A stretch of DNA of 64,000 nucleotides from an uncultured Anaerolineae bacterium (GCA_905479495.1 CAJQMR010000009.1:186001-250000); one strand, 5' to 3'; shown: positions 39,226-49,823, numbered from the stretch's first letter. Translations and numbers: made by a program. Notes: generated by a model not told the origin, from the sequence alone.

Positions 39226-40191
39226 TCATGTTTCTCGGAGTTGTTTTAATTTTTCAAACAGTTCTTTTTCTTCATCGCTGAGGTCGGTGGGCAACTGCAC
39301 CTCGACGGTGGCGTATAGGTTGCCACGTTCCTCAGGCTTTTTCAGATTGGGCATTCCCAAACCGCGCAGACGGAACTGTTTCCCGTTGGCGGTTCCGGCG
39401 GGGATGGTGAGCTTGACGGTGCGATCGATGGTGGAAACATCTATCTGGCCGCCCAACAGAGCGGTGTAGAGATCTACTGGAATTTCAGTTTTTAAATCAT
39501 CGCCATCCCGCTTGTATTGACCATCTGGCTTGACTTTGATGCTGAGGTAGAGATGCCCGCCGTCTTGTCCCTGGCCTTTCAGCCGAACGCGAGAGCCTGT
39601 TTTGACCCCACGTGGAATTTTGGCTTCGATGGAACGGCCGTCTTCCCACTGAATGGTGCGGCTGGTGCCATAAAACGCTTCTGCCAGCGAGATTTCGATC
39701 ATGTGCTCCACATCGCGGCTGCGGCGAATGGATTGGCCCTGTTGGCCGAAAATATCGTTGAAATTGACCTGCTGGCCACCCGCGCCACGTGCACCCATTT
39801 GGCCAAACAGCGTCTCGAAAAAGTCAGAAAAGCCACCGCTGCCGCCGCCGAACATTTGCTCAAACTCTTCGGGGCTGACGGTGCGGGTCTGGCCACGCCG
39901 GCCAGCACCTTGCTGGGCACCCCATTGCGACCAAAAATCATCGGGACGGCCACCACCGCGCTGATACTGCTGCCACTGCGAGCCAAACTGATCATACATC
40001 TTCCGCTTTTCAGCATCGGAAAGCACTTCATTCGCTTCATTAATATCTTTGAAGCGCTGTTCGGCCTGCGGATCCTCTTTGTTTAAGTCTGGATGATATT
40101 TGCGGGCCAGTTTGCGATATGCTTTTTTGATTTCATCCTGGCTGGCGCTTTTTGATACGCCAAGGATGTTGTAGTAGTCCTTGTAGTCCAT
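39226..40191 (-). CDS. DnaJ-class co-chaperone without zinc fingers (CbpA-type)
   Basis: A 321-residue J-protein that stimulates DnaK ATPase. The J domain spans residues 1-70 with the essential HPD in [11 protein letters not shown] Gly/Gln/Arg-rich linker covers about 85-155 ([30 protein letters not shown]). Two beta-barrel substrate-binding domains follow, ending in [14 protein letters not shown]. The CxxCxGxG zinc modules of classical DnaJ are absent, so it belongs with CbpA/DnaJ type II. It lies downstream of dnaK on the same strand. Confidence 0.93.
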   Translation of the reverse strand: MDYKDYYNILGVSKSASQDEIKKAYRKLARKYHPDLNKEDPQAEQRFKDINEANEVLSDAEKRKMYDQFGSQWQQYQRGGGRPDDFWSQWGAQQGAGRRGQTRTVSPEEFEQMFGGGSGGFSDFFETLFGQMGARGAGGQQVNFNDIFGQQGQSIRRSRDVEHMIEISLAEAFYGTSRTIQWEDGRSIEAKIPRGVKTGSRVRLKGQGQDGGHLYLSIKVKPDGQYKRDGDDLKTEIPVDLYTALLGGQIDVSTIDRTVKLTIPAGTANGKQFRLRGLGMPNLKKPEERGNLYATVEVQLPTDLSDEEKELFEKLKQLRET

Positions 40192-40222
40192 TGGCCCTTC
40201 CTGTTTCTAGTGAAAAGTGGTA

Positions 40223-40281
40223 AGTGAAAAGTAAAAAGTGTGAGGCCAAGTTGACCCACTTATCACTTTTTACTTTTCACT
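40223..40281. repeat. 18-bp hairpin, repeat family C copy 2, dnaK-dnaJ junction
   Basis: AGTGAAAAGTAAAAAGTG (40223-40240) pairs perfectly with CACTTTTTACTTTTCACT (40264-40281). The stem is shared with the hairpin at 18.6 kb. Sitting between dnaK and dnaJ, it could lower dnaJ and clpB expression relative to dnaK. Confidence 0.7.
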
Positions 40282-40292
40282 CAATAACTATC

Positions 40293-42221
40293 TTACATCT
40301 CCTGGAATTCGCCTTCGACGACGTCATCCGGGTTCTCGTGGCCATTGTGGCCGCTGCCATTACCATTGCCATTGCTGTGGCCATTGGCGCTACCGTTGCT
40401 GCCAGGCTGTTCCTGTGTCTGATACAGTTGCTGGCTCAGGGCGTAGCTCGCTTGCTGCAGCTGCTCGGTCAGGTTTTTGATTTGGGCGGTGTCTTCGGTG
40501 GTTACGGCCGTTTTCAGTTCAGCAATCATGCCTTCGATACGACTCTTTTCACCTTCGTTCACTTTGTCACCCAGCTCGTTCAGGCTCTTTTCCGTAGCGT
40601 AGATCAGCTGATCTGCCTGATTGCGGGCCTGAATCAGCTCGCGCAGCTTAGTGTCTTCTGCCTCGTGTTGTTTGGCAGCGTTGACCATGTTGTCAACTTC
40701 AGATTCGGACAGATTGGTAGACGCGGTGATCTGAATCTTCTGTTCCTTACCGGTTGCCTTGTCTTTGGCGGTGACATCCAAAATGCCGTTGGCATCAATG
40801 TCGAATGTTACCTCAATTTGAGGCAAACCGCGCGGGGCAGCGGGAATTCCGTCCAAACGGAACATGCCCAAGGTTTTGTTATCTTTGGCCATCGGCCGCT
40901 CTCCCTGTAGAACATGCACGTCAACGGCCGTTTGGCTATCTTCGGCCGTACTAAACGTTTCCGTTTTGCGGGTCGGGATAGTGGTGTTGCGCGGAATTAG
41001 CGGCGTCATCACGCCACCCAACGTTTCCAAGCCCAGGCTCAGCGGCGTCACGTCTAGCAGCAGCACGTCTTTCACGTCGCCAGCCAGCACACCACCTTGA
41101 ATAGCTGCTCCCAATGCCACAACTTCGTCAGGATTCACACTTTTGTTTGGCGCTTTATTGGTTAAGCCTTGCACCAAATCCTGAATCATGGGCATGCGGG
41201 TGGAACCACCCACCAGCACTACTTCATGTAAATCGCTGGCAGACATGTTGGCATCTTGCAATGCTTTCTCAAATGGCTCACGGCAGCGTTGTACCAAATC
41301 TTCGGTGATCTGCTCAAATTTAGCGCGGGTCAATGTTAGCTGCAAATGCTTTGGCCCATTGGCGTCTGCGGTGATGAAGGGCAGATTCAGTTCTGTCTGC
41401 ATCAGAGAAGATAACTCGATTTTGGCCTTTTCAGCTGCTTCGCGCAGCCGTTGCAACGCCTGCCGATCCTGGCTCAGGTCAATGCCTTGATCTCTCTTGA
41501 ACTCATCGATCATCCAGGCCACGATGCGCTGATCCCAGTCGTCGCCACCCAAATGAGTGTCCCCATGGGTCGCTTTTACTTCTACCACGCCGTCGCCTAC
41601 TTCGAGGACGGAAACGTCAAACGTTCCGCCACCCAGGTCAAATACCAGGATGGTCTGGTCTTCCTGCTTGTCCAGTCCGTAAGCCAAAGCTGCGGCCGTT
41701 GGTTCGTTGATGATGCGCAATACTTCCAAACCAGCGATTTTACCAGCATCTTTTGTTGCCTGTCGCTGACTGTCGTTAAAGTAGGCGGGCACGGTGATGA
41801 CCGCTTGGGTAATGTTGGTGCCCAGGTAAGCTTCCGCATCTCGCTTTAGTTTTTGCAGGATAAAAGCGGAAATTTCTTGCGGCGAATAGGTTTTGCCGAC
41901 AACGGGTACTTTGACGCGGGCGTCTTGCTGCGGTCCTGCAACAATTTCGTAAGGTACCATTTCCTGCGTACGCTTGGTTTCCTCTGCGTCGATATGACGA
42001 CCCATTAAACGCTTCACAGAGTAGATGGTGTTATCGGGATTGACCACTGCTTGACGCTTGGCAGTTTGTCCGACCAGCCGCTCGCCTTTCTTATTGAAGG
42101 CGACGATGGAAGGCGTTGTATTGCTCCCTTCGGCCGATGGAATGACGACGGCATCGCCACCTTCCATTGCGGTGACGACAGAGTTGGTTGTTCCTAAGTC
42201 GATACCAATTATTTTGCTCAT
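40293..42221 (-). CDS. dnaK: Molecular chaperone DnaK (Hsp70)
   Basis: A 642-residue Hsp70 of usual length. The actin-like ATPase opens with [12 protein letters not shown] and contains [19 protein letters not shown] and [12 protein letters not shown]. The interdomain linker [13 protein letters not shown] leads to the beta-sandwich substrate domain and helical lid. The C-terminal tail is rich in Gly, Asn and Ser/His ([12 protein letters not shown]) and ends in EFQEM, a cousin of the EEVD-like tails. Two ACGGCCGT sites encode TAV in the protein. No grpE is seen in the window. Confidence 0.98.
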   Translation of the reverse strand: MSKIIGIDLGTTNSVVTAMEGGDAVVIPSAEGSNTTPSIVAFNKKGERLVGQTAKRQAVVNPDNTIYSVKRLMGRHIDAEETKRTQEMVPYEIVAGPQQDARVKVPVVGKTYSPQEISAFILQKLKRDAEAYLGTNITQAVITVPAYFNDSQRQATKDAGKIAGLEVLRIINEPTAAALAYGLDKQEDQTILVFDLGGGTFDVSVLEVGDGVVEVKATHGDTHLGGDDWDQRIVAWMIDEFKRDQGIDLSQDRQALQRLREAAEKAKIELSSLMQTELNLPFITADANGPKHLQLTLTRAKFEQITEDLVQRCREPFEKALQDANMSASDLHEVVLVGGSTRMPMIQDLVQGLTNKAPNKSVNPDEVVALGAAIQGGVLAGDVKDVLLLDVTPLSLGLETLGGVMTPLIPRNTTIPTRKTETFSTAEDSQTAVDVHVLQGERPMAKDNKTLGMFRLDGIPAAPRGLPQIEVTFDIDANGILDVTAKDKATGKEQKIQITASTNLSESEVDNMVNAAKQHEAEDTKLRELIQARNQADQLIYATEKSLNELGDKVNEGEKSRIEGMIAELKTAVTTEDTAQIKNLTEQLQQASYALSQQLYQTQEQPGSNGSANGHSNGNGNGSGHNGHENPDDVVEGEFQEM

Positions 42222-42398
42222 GCTTATGCTCCTCTCAATACAATTTCGCTTCTTGTTTTAAGCGATTATTTCTTTTGATTTGGTAGGTTCCTTTAACATA
42301 AAACCTGAGTTGTATTGTGCGTAATTTGCATATGATTTGTGTAAGACGGCCGTTAGAGATTCATATGCACAACTTTTTGATGATCTGTATACACAAAA

Positions 42399-42430
42399 AC
42401 AGGCGCTGGATTTACGAATCCAGCGCCTGT
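42399..42430 (-). terminator. Intrinsic terminator of hsp20
   Basis: ACAGGCGCTGGATT and AATCCAGCGCCTGT make a perfect 14-bp stem around TACG, followed on the minus strand by TTTTTG. It lies just after the hsp20 stop, so hsp20 and dnaK are probably separate transcripts. Confidence 0.9.
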
Positions 42431-42455
42431 AGCAATTGAAGGAAGGTTTTTGAGT

Positions 42456-42926
42456 TTATCCTTCAAGAACGGTTGTCCCGTTGCCGGTGTGTACGGCAAT
42501 GCGTTTTGGCTTGACAGCTTCTGCTTTGGGAATTTGCAGCGTGAGGACACCATTTTCGATGGAGGCTTCGACTTTGTCGGATTCAACCGGAGTCGGCAGG
42601 CTAATGCTGCGCATAAAGCTGCCAAAACGGCGCTCCCGCAGATGAACTTTTTCGTCATCGCGGACCTCTTCTTCTTGACTTTCCCCTTTGATGGTCAAGA
42701 CATTGTCTGTAATGGTGATGTCTAAATCATCGGGGTTCATGCCAGGAACGGCCGCTTTCACAGTAAAGGTGTCAGCAGCTTCGGTTACATCCAGCGGGAA
42801 GCCCCACACGGAATTGCGCTCCCATTTACCGACCGGTGCATTGAAGGCATCTTCGAACAGCCGGTCAATCTCGCTGCGCATTCTGGCCATTTCACCAAAT
42901 GGATTCCAACGGATCATAGTGTTCAT
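42456..42926 (-). CDS. Hsp20/alpha-crystallin family small heat-shock protein
   Basis: A 156-residue small heat-shock protein that holds unfolding proteins in an ATP-independent way. The N-terminal MNTMIRWNPFGEMARMRSEI is typical, the alpha-crystallin domain covers about residues 40-135 (KAAVPGMNPDDLDITITDNVLTI is its conserved core, here in part), and a short tail carries the IPK/I-x-I-type anchoring motif. The ATG at 42926 has a full AGGAGG seven bases upstream. It heads the chaperone run but has its own terminator. Confidence 0.94.
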   Translation of the reverse strand: MNTMIRWNPFGEMARMRSEIDRLFEDAFNAPVGKWERNSVWGFPLDVTEAADTFTVKAAVPGMNPDDLDITITDNVLTIKGESQEEEVRDDEKVHLRERRFGSFMRSISLPTPVESDKVEASIENGVLTLQIPKAEAVKPKRIAVHTGNGTTVLEG

Positions 42927-42971
42927 GTTATACCTCCTAAACATTTAATTTAAACTTTGAAACTTAAAAAG

Positions 42972-43002
42972 TGAACCACTCAATTGACTTTTTGGTAGTT
43001 CA
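42972..43002 (-). promoter_or_regulatory. Inverted repeat upstream of hsp20, possible operator
   Basis: TGAACCAC and GTAGTTCA are inverted with one mismatch across 15 bp, about 46 bp before the hsp20 start. The minus-strand GAACTACCAAA half resembles GAACCTACCAAA ahead of dnaK (near 42,280). It is neither CIRCE (TTAGCACTC) nor HAIR. Weak evidence. Confidence 0.3.
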
Positions 43003-43067
43003 TTTCCATTTTCGGAGGTATGTGTAAGAAAAAAATAAACAATAAATAAAAACTATGTAAGTATTGC

Positions 43068-43104
43068 AAAAGCCGCTGTGCAAGACCTTGGCACAGCGGC
43101 TTTT
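43068..43104. terminator. Bidirectional terminator
   Basis: AAAAGCCGCTGTGC pairs perfectly with GCACAGCGGCTTTT over a 9-nt loop, with T-runs both ways. It ends the minus-strand membrane-protein gene 31 bp upstream. Confidence 0.85.
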
Positions 43105-43135
43105 TTACTTTGGGATGTTGAATATATGTCAATTC

Positions 43136-43666
43136 TTATGGAACAAATTTTTCATTGCCCGCTTCTTCGTCACGGCCTTTCACCAAGATACTGATGCCGA
43201 TGAGAATGAGGGCCAGTGGCCATAGCTTGCCAACAAACGTCAGAACGTTTAGCAGCACACCACCAAACAAAATCGAAGTGCCAACGAAAGCGATGATGGC
43301 CCCAGGAATGAGTGCCCACCAGTGCGTTTTTTGACCAAAAACGGCCGTTGCCACTGTGATTAGCCCGAAACCAAGACCCAAGAAAAGAAGGAAAACGCCA
43401 CCCTCATTGTCGCCCTGCCACAGGGAAAACGGCCCAGCGATAGCATAAGCACCCCAACCAACCCCGCTCAAAATGCCGCCCGGGATCATAAGCCCATCGG
43501 TGTGCGTTAAGATGCCCCACACCAGGAACAACGCCCCCAGTCCTGGCACAATCAGCAAGCCCATGTCTTCGGTAATATCAATTGGTGCAAATTGAAAAAC
43601 CAGCGCCAGTAAACCGATCACCACTAAAATCAAACCACCCTTAAAATCTTTCTTTTGCATTTCCAT
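43136..43666 (-). CDS. Small multi-pass membrane protein (LiaF/DUF5668-like)
   Basis: A 176-residue protein with five to six hydrophobic segments (FKGGLILVVIGLLALVFQF first). The pattern of paired glycine-rich helices resembles the LiaI/LiaF transmembrane region, without the cell-wall-active C-terminal domain. Function unknown. The ATG at 43666 is chosen because GGAGG lies six bases upstream. It is flanked by strong terminators on both sides, so it is monocistronic. Confidence 0.75.
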   Translation of the reverse strand: MEMQKKDFKGGLILVVIGLLALVFQFAPIDITEDMGLLIVPGLGALFLVWGILTHTDGLMIPGGILSGVGWGAYAIAGPFSLWQGDNEGGVFLLFLGLGFGLITVATAVFGQKTHWWALIPGAIIAFVGTSILFGGVLLNVLTFVGKLWPLALILIGISILVKGRDEEAGNEKFVP

Positions 43667-43790
43667 CAGGTTCCTCCAGTCGAACTGTGTTATTTCATCG
43701 AATATGAACACAGTATAGAAGATGGTGAGGGCAGTTGGATGTGCCGGAAGTCATATTCAGGTCACATTAGCACCATGACCTGGAAAACAA

Positions 43791-43826
43791 AAACCCTGTC
43801 AAAGTCATGCTCTGGCAGGGTTTTTA
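43791..43826 (-). terminator. Intrinsic terminator of the extracellular nuclease gene
   Basis: AAAACCCTG and CAGGGTTTT pair over a 17-nt loop that contains further internal pairing, followed by TTTTTG on the minus strand. A second 7-bp inverted repeat (CAGGTCA/TGACCTG) lies at 43759-43783. Confidence 0.8.
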
Positions 43827-43875
43827 CAAAGGCAGCACGCATTTTAAAAAATGATGCTACTCATCTGAATGAAAG

Positions 43876-46800
43876 TTAACAGCCGATTTCCACACTGAAA
43901 CAAGAGTCAATACCTGGTTCAAAGTCAAGGATTTCATCAATCCCAAAGTTGCCGTTTACGAAATCTGCACCGGCACCACCGCTGAAGGTGTCGTCACCAA
44001 ACAAGCCGTTAAGGATGTCGTTGCCATCGTAGGCAAAGATGAGGTCATTGGTTAACCCACCTGTGATTATCTCAGAATTGTCTGTACCGTGGATTTCATA
44101 ACAGGTATTGTCGCTCAAGCCAAAGGGTTGTGCCCATCGGCCTGCGTGGAACCGAACGCCATTGTACCCGTCATCGCCAACTGCCACGATGGAAGCTACG
44201 CCTGTGAACGGGCTGCCTTCTAATGCAACAACATAGCAGCCGTTGGCATTGGTAACCAATGGGAAGGTGAATTGAGCTAAAACCGGGTCATGGTCGGTAA
44301 CGCGTAAATCTGTGTCCTGTTCAGCGTTGCCATGAACCACATCTACACCGCTGAGGAAGCTGTTAAACAGATTGTCGCTTACCAGAATTTGGTCCAATAC
44401 TTGCAGGTTGCCTTCATACTGGTAGGTGTACTGCTCAGTAGTGGGTAATGTTTCAATCAGGTTGTTCAGCTCATTGCCTTCCAGCGTATTGACTGGTGCC
44501 GAGAATTGGAAGTCATTCAGGTCACCCATCACAATCACGTTTGCGTTGGGGTCTAACGCCAGGATGTCTTGCACAAAGCTGTTAACAACCATAGCCTGCT
44601 GCACACGCTGTATCTCAGAAGACAATACCGGTGGCTGCACCCGACCATAGAGCGGGTCATCTCCGCCTTTGGAGTTGAAGTGGTTGGCCACAACAATGAT
44701 TTTCTGACCGCCAAAGATGAATTCACCAGCCAGCGGCTTGCGACTTTCATCCCAGGCTGTATTGGTTGGGTCAATGCGACCAGGACTGGCACTAAGCTCC
44801 ACGCCCGTTGCCCCCAGGGTTACAGAGGTGGCGGTGACGGCATCGCCACCAGCACGGTCTACAAAAGTAACGCGGTCAGGACGGAAGAGGAAGCCTACGC
44901 GGATGTTACCACCAGGGGCACCACCGTCTGTCAGGTCCAAGGGAGCAATGTCGCGGTATTCGTACACTGGTCCGCCGGCTGCTTGAATGGCCGTAATTAG
45001 CTGGCCGTAGGTCAGGCTAGCATCTGTAACGCCATCATTTGTGGAGCCAGTGTTGTCCTGAATTTCCTCAATGCTGAGAATAGTCGGAGAACCCAGATTG
45101 TTAACAATTTGGCTGGCCAGCGCATCAAATTTGTCCTGGCTGTCGTTGGGGCTGAGGTTTTCTACGTTGAATGTCGCTACCGTTAGCTCTGAACCAACGC
45201 TCGTTAGATTGGTTGTTTCGGCCGTAAAGTTGCTGTTCACAGCGGGCAGCGGATCAAAGTTCAGAACCTTAAAGTTGCCGAAGCTGTAATCCATTACGCC
45301 TACAATTGGCCCAGCAAAGGTGTCGCCTACGCTCGCGTCTGGCTCATCAAAGTAGAGCGCATCGTCAATCATGATGCGTTCTGGGTTGAAGTCGTTGGGG
45401 CCAATAACCACGCCACCTCTTGCTGACAAGCCAGTGGCGTTAGCACCCAAGTCGCCAACAACCGAGATTTCGCCAAATCGTGTGCCGCCAACAACCAGGG
45501 CGTCGTTTACCTGCACCAGCATGGCTTCTACACTTTCGTAGAAGTCAATGCCGTCATTTGCGGGATCGAACGTTGAGGTTGTGTTGACATCGCCTGTGGA
45601 ATCATCATCGATGATCATGTTGGGCGGGATACGGCCGCCATTGCCCAGAATGGTGGGTGCTGGCAGTGCATTGCCACTGGAGTTTACTGTGATTGTGCCG
45701 CCTGAGAGCTCGGTGGTGGAGAGATTGCCAGAGCTGAAGCCACCAGGATAGAACTCAGACACTGTAGCCACGATGGTGATAGCATCACCGACAACGACAG
45801 TGGGGGTAGCGCCAGTATAGACGAAGACAGCATCGGAAGTGGCGTCATTGCCATCTCCAACAGGGTCTTGCAGGTAGAAACCACTTGAACCGACAACGGT
45901 GACAATGCCTTCTGTCTGTACAGATTGACCGGCATAGGTGGAAAGATGAGCTTCTCCCTGGATTTCCATGATGGTGACTGGGGTGCCAAAGGTGCAGCCA
46001 GAGAACGGCGTACCGTCCAATTGAGTACCTGGAGAGAACAAAGCACCACCAGATGCGGCTGCATTGCTGTGCAACACAAAAGTTCCGGTGATGTCAGGGT
46101 CACGGGTCAGCGATTGGTCGTTGCCGCCTTCACTACCGTAAACGTATTCCAGGGTGCTGGAAGCGCCATCATCCAAGGTAATAGTATCTCCACCGTTGTT
46201 CAAACCCAGAGCGCCAGATGAGGCGGTCTGGACAACCGCGCCCCCAAAAACGCCAGTCGGGGTGTCGCCACCAAAGACTACGGCCGAACAGTCGGCTGGA
46301 ATCACGGTATTGGTGGGGAACGTGTGACGAACCGAGACACCATCACTGATGGACCAGCCGCTGATGTCTAGATCTGACCCACTAACGTTGACAATTTCAA
46401 CAAATTCATCGTCGCTGCTGTCGCGGGTGCCATCACCATTTGCGTCTCCCGTGAGGTCAGTGGCTGGATCGGCCAGGAACTCGTTGATAACCACGCTGGT
46501 GATGTTGAGGCTGACAGTGTCGAAGCTGAAGCTAACGTCATTGGACATGTTGTCCGGCGGGTCTTCTGTGTCGTTATCAGTTACCTGGGCCGCAAAAACG
46601 GTGACGGTACAGTTTTCACCGTTGGCAAAATCTGTGTCGGGGTCGAGGGTGAAGCTAACGGGGCCGCCGCTGGCAACGGCCGTATGTGATCCACTGACCG
46701 TACAGGCAATATCAAACCAATCACCTGTCGTGGTGACATCCTCGCTGAAATTGACAGTGATGTTAGCGTCGATGGCTACACCTGCTGCGCCATTGGCGGG

Positions 46801-47448
46801 ATCGGTGCTGGCAATGCCTGGTGCTGCATCCCCTGCCAGTGGCGCAAATGTCCCTACCGGGAAGGGGGTTGCTGCTGTGGCATTGGTTGTTTCGCCGTCC
46901 AGAGCATTGATGCCGCTAAAGGTCCAGTTGGCCAGGTTGAAGATGGTGCCATCGGCTTCGGTACCGGAAACGCGGTAGACCCAGCCATCCAGGTAATCCC
47001 ACGCTTCGCCCGTGCCATCTACGTTGATGTCGCCGAATGTGTCTATAACTGCGCCATTTTGGAACAGTTCGATGGCGTCGTCACCGTTAATGGAAACGGC
47101 CGTACCGTCCGTATAGTCTGGGGCAAAACCAAAGAAGTTAGTAAACTCAATTGATTCTGTGGCGACATAGATAAATTGACCTGCCGTGGCTGCATCAGCC
47201 GGGAAGGTAAACTCTTCGCCATCAGTGCCGCCGCCATTGTTGGCCGCACCAATCCCATAAATACTCAAATCGGGAATATCATTGACTACATAGAGTTCTA
47301 CTGCTTTTGGAATACCACCGGTAAGGGGACCGTCTACGACACCGGTGATGAGCAAATCAGTGGCGATTGCTCGTGAGGGCACGGCCGTGCCTATCAAAAA
47401 GATGAACACAGCGGCCAGAATAAATAATATTTGCTTATACCTTCTCAA
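43876..47448 (-). CDS. Secreted ExeM/NucH-type endonuclease with lamin-tail and RTX-like domains
   Basis: A 1190-residue exported protein. After the signal peptide come a beta domain (LLITGVVDGPLTGGIPKAVELY), a Big_5-type Ig domain near 215 (IASTDPANGAAGVAIDANIT) and a lamin-tail domain near 320-390 (VINEFLADPATDLTGDANGD). An OB-like ExeM N-domain (ITVVGSSGFYLQDPVGDGND) leads to an endonuclease/exonuclease/phosphatase core near 755-1055 (TVATFNVENL, VANHFNSKGG, VMGDLNDF, TDHDPVLAQF). The C-terminus has Ca-binding GGAGADFVNGNFG-type repeats. It likely degrades extracellular DNA for nutrients or biofilm turnover. ACGGCCGT density is low within it. Confidence 0.9.
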   Translation of the reverse strand: MRRYKQILFILAAVFIFLIGTAVPSRAIATDLLITGVVDGPLTGGIPKAVELYVVNDIPDLSIYGIGAANNGGGTDGEEFTFPADAATAGQFIYVATESIEFTNFFGFAPDYTDGTAVSINGDDAIELFQNGAVIDTFGDINVDGTGEAWDYLDGWVYRVSGTEADGTIFNLANWTFSGINALDGETTNATAATPFPVGTFAPLAGDAAPGIASTDPANGAAGVAIDANITVNFSEDVTTTGDWFDIACTVSGSHTAVASGGPVSFTLDPDTDFANGENCTVTVFAAQVTDNDTEDPPDNMSNDVSFSFDTVSLNITSVVINEFLADPATDLTGDANGDGTRDSSDDEFVEIVNVSGSDLDISGWSISDGVSVRHTFPTNTVIPADCSAVVFGGDTPTGVFGGAVVQTASSGALGLNNGGDTITLDDGASSTLEYVYGSEGGNDQSLTRDPDITGTFVLHSNAAASGGALFSPGTQLDGTPFSGCTFGTPVTIMEIQGEAHLSTYAGQSVQTEGIVTVVGSSGFYLQDPVGDGNDATSDAVFVYTGATPTVVVGDAITIVATVSEFYPGGFSSGNLSTTELSGGTITVNSSGNALPAPTILGNGGRIPPNMIIDDDSTGDVNTTSTFDPANDGIDFYESVEAMLVQVNDALVVGGTRFGEISVVGDLGANATGLSARGGVVIGPNDFNPERIMIDDALYFDEPDASVGDTFAGPIVGVMDYSFGNFKVLNFDPLPAVNSNFTAETTNLTSVGSELTVATFNVENLSPNDSQDKFDALASQIVNNLGSPTILSIEEIQDNTGSTNDGVTDASLTYGQLITAIQAAGGPVYEYRDIAPLDLTDGGAPGGNIRVGFLFRPDRVTFVDRAGGDAVTATSVTLGATGVELSASPGRIDPTNTAWDESRKPLAGEFIFGGQKIIVVANHFNSKGGDDPLYGRVQPPVLSSEIQRVQQAMVVNSFVQDILALDPNANVIVMGDLNDFQFSAPVNTLEGNELNNLIETLPTTEQYTYQYEGNLQVLDQILVSDNLFNSFLSGVDVVHGNAEQDTDLRVTDHDPVLAQFTFPLVTNANGCYVVALEGSPFTGVASIVAVGDDGYNGVRFHAGRWAQPFGLSDNTCYEIHGTDNSEIITGGLTNDLIFAYDGNDILNGLFGDDTFSGGAGADFVNGNFGIDEILDFEPGIDSCFSVEIGC

Positions 47449-47778
47449 TGTTTCCTCCGTGATACTGTGCCAAAGGCACGCTAAGTGGGGGATCCCTGAA
47501 AGCCGGTGGTATTGGAATCTGGCAATCAGGTCAATTAAAAACCTAATTTTGAGGAACCAGAAGGGGGTGATTTGTTCAGGCTTTCAAAGTGGGATTTCCG
47601 CAAAAACAAACAATTTACCACCATCTGAAAAGGTACAGAATGGATGTTTCAAACTTTCTTACAAAAGCGTACCCGGATGAGTGGATTTTTAAATGACTGA
47701 CTCTGCAATAATAAAGAAAGAGGCTTGCATCATGCAAGCCTCTTTTTCACCTTAACTGAATGTCTCTTTAATTGTTAA
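47449..47778. other. Intergenic region upstream of the nuclease gene
   Basis: About 330 bp: the nuclease leader (with GGAGG before its ATG on the minus strand), no credible ORF, and the terminator of the next gene at its right end. I see no other structure. Confidence 0.55.
47717..47745 (-). terminator. Intrinsic terminator of the DUF3352 gene
   Basis: AAAGAGGCTTGCA and TGCAAGCCTCTTT form a perfect 13-bp stem around TCA, with T-rich flank, 34 bp after the DUF3352 stop. Confidence 0.9.
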
Positions 47779-49497
47779 TTATTCGCCAGCAACGAAGAAA
47801 ATCATGGTTGTTTGGGTGGTAGTGTCATCGGAATTTGTGCCCATGGCGAAAGCATAAATCGGATTCACATCGGTAACATCTTCAATGGAGGGGTCAACAT
47901 CTTCAATTGAAGCCAACAGGCCATCCAAATCAATATACATGACGGGAACGGTGCCACGCGAGAATGCGTCCCACACGTTTTGGTATTTATCGCTGTCTGC
48001 CAGATTAGATTCCCCGGCAAAGAGCGATTCTATGCTTTCACTGCTGGTGGAGAAGATGAGGTATTCTTCACTTACCCCATAAGCACCAACCAGTTCGCCG
48101 TTGGGGTCTTCTACCTCATAAACGGTTACATCATCGTTGGCAGAGTCGTCTACATTTAGTTCTTGATCTTCCAATCCATCGGTGAAATCTTCGACCAGTC
48201 CGGCTAGCTCTTCACCATTGCTGCTGCCCATCATAACAACTGCGCCCAGGTCTGTCTCCAATTCATTAGCGATTAAGCCTTCATCGCTGTCAATAATGGC
48301 TACGCTGTATTCGCCATCAAGAATGGGAAACAGGTCATCACTGGGGTTGAAGCCGAACATATCGTCAAACATGTCCATCGCTTCATCTAGATCATCTTCA
48401 CTGACGCCTGCCTGATCTAGCGCATCTATAGCGCTTTGCCAGACAAGATCCAGGCGTTGCCCTACAATAAAGACGTAGGTGGATTCAGGCAGAAATTCGG
48501 CCGTGGCGATTTTGTCTGTTTGTGCCTCCATCATAGTTTGTTGCTCTTCCGTAAGGTTTTCATAGTTTCCCACAAAATCAAGCCGGATGCCTTCTGGGGT
48601 AACCATCGCTGACAGGCCAACACCGTTTAGGCCCAGGTCTTTGATAATGTCGGAATCAAATCCTTCAACGTCACCACTATCTTCGGCAGCTTTAGCAGCG
48701 TCTTCCACACTTTCGCCACTGATGTAAACGGTGAGGGCGCGGTCGCTTGGCAAGTCGGCAATGGTGCTTTGATATTCAGCCACATCGTTCAGATTTTCGC
48801 CTTGTTGCGCATCAATTGCTTCTTCTAAGACATCAATATTGGCAGCAATGAAGAAGATCTCAGCAGAACGGCCGAATGCCAGTCGCTCATCTTCAAAATC
48901 ACTGTCAATCTCGAATACAAGTGCGCCACCATATTCAACTTCGTCTACTTTGTTGTCTGATTCGTCCTCAATGGCATCAATCAAGTCTTCGATGAACTGA
49001 TCGGCTAAGGCCGTGTCGCGAATGGTGGAGGCAAAAACAAGCTGAGGCACCTCGCCCTGATCCATGGCTTCAATATCCAGCTCTAAGAGGCCAATGCCCA
49101 TATTGGAGCCGATCCAGGGCAAGACATCTTCCTCAATGGTGAGACCACTGGCTTCATCAAGGTCTTCGTCTATTTGTTCCAGCAAGCTGGTTGGGTTGTC
49201 GGCGTCAAAGTCTACATCGTTTTCGTCCAATACATCTTCAAAGGCGCGAGCGACTCTACTGGCATCTTCATTGGCCAGGTTCAGCGCATTTAGTTCTACC
49301 AGCATACCTGTATCTGGTGGCATGACGCTGGCAATGGCGTTATTGTCGGCCCCAAATAACTTGGGAAGCAAGAAAATCGCGCCAACGACAGCAATGGCTA
49401 CAACAGCCAAGGCAGCAATGCCGCCAATGATAAGCTTCTGGTTGCCGCCACCGCCGGGTGCTGCTGGGCTGTTGGTAACTTGGGTTTGTTCAGTCAT
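47779..49497 (-). CDS. DUF3352 domain protein, membrane anchored, highly acidic
   Basis: A 572-residue protein with a Pro/Gly-rich cytoplasmic start (NSPAAPGGGGNQK), one transmembrane helix at about residues 25-47 and a large acidic outer domain rich in Asp and Glu (NEDASRVARAFEDVLDEND). The repeated VMPPDTGMLVELNALNL and STYVFIVGQRLDLVWQSAID segments match DUF3352, of unknown function. It carries no exact ACGGCCGT, only one near-match. Flanked by its own terminator, so monocistronic. Confidence 0.8.
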   Translation of the reverse strand: MTEQTQVTNSPAAPGGGGNQKLIIGGIAALAVVAIAVVGAIFLLPKLFGADNNAIASVMPPDTGMLVELNALNLANEDASRVARAFEDVLDENDVDFDADNPTSLLEQIDEDLDEASGLTIEEDVLPWIGSNMGIGLLELDIEAMDQGEVPQLVFASTIRDTALADQFIEDLIDAIEDESDNKVDEVEYGGALVFEIDSDFEDERLAFGRSAEIFFIAANIDVLEEAIDAQQGENLNDVAEYQSTIADLPSDRALTVYISGESVEDAAKAAEDSGDVEGFDSDIIKDLGLNGVGLSAMVTPEGIRLDFVGNYENLTEEQQTMMEAQTDKIATAEFLPESTYVFIVGQRLDLVWQSAIDALDQAGVSEDDLDEAMDMFDDMFGFNPSDDLFPILDGEYSVAIIDSDEGLIANELETDLGAVVMMGSSNGEELAGLVEDFTDGLEDQELNVDDSANDDVTVYEVEDPNGELVGAYGVSEEYLIFSTSSESIESLFAGESNLADSDKYQNVWDAFSRGTVPVMYIDLDGLLASIEDVDPSIEDVTDVNPIYAFAMGTNSDDTTTQTTMIFFVAGE

Positions 49498-49823
49498 TTA
49501 ATACCCTCCATACATGGTTTTAATTGATTTATACATTGTCCGCTTGATCGGGTGACCCGAAGGAGATGCCGCCAGGCAAAAATTGTTTCTCATAAGCCAG
49601 CAGAATGTGGATAAAAGATTCAGGTCAGCACTGGTTAAGCGAAATAATAACATAGTTGTTCAGATTTGATCGGCCAGTTCAACTAATCAGTACCTTAGTC
49701 TACTGGTATAACGATCCTAAATCGATCCGACAAAAACGGCCGTAACCCAGTTAACAGTTTCATCAATTGATTCTTCGCATAACAAACATAGGCAAAAGCT
49801 GTGCTGCTGCTACAATTAGCAGT
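49498..49823. other. Intergenic region between divergent DUF3352 and aminotransferase genes
   Basis: About 325 bp, A/T-richer than its surroundings, with one ACGGCCGT near 49,736. Promoters for both genes must lie here, but no pair of hexamers stands out. Confidence 0.5.
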
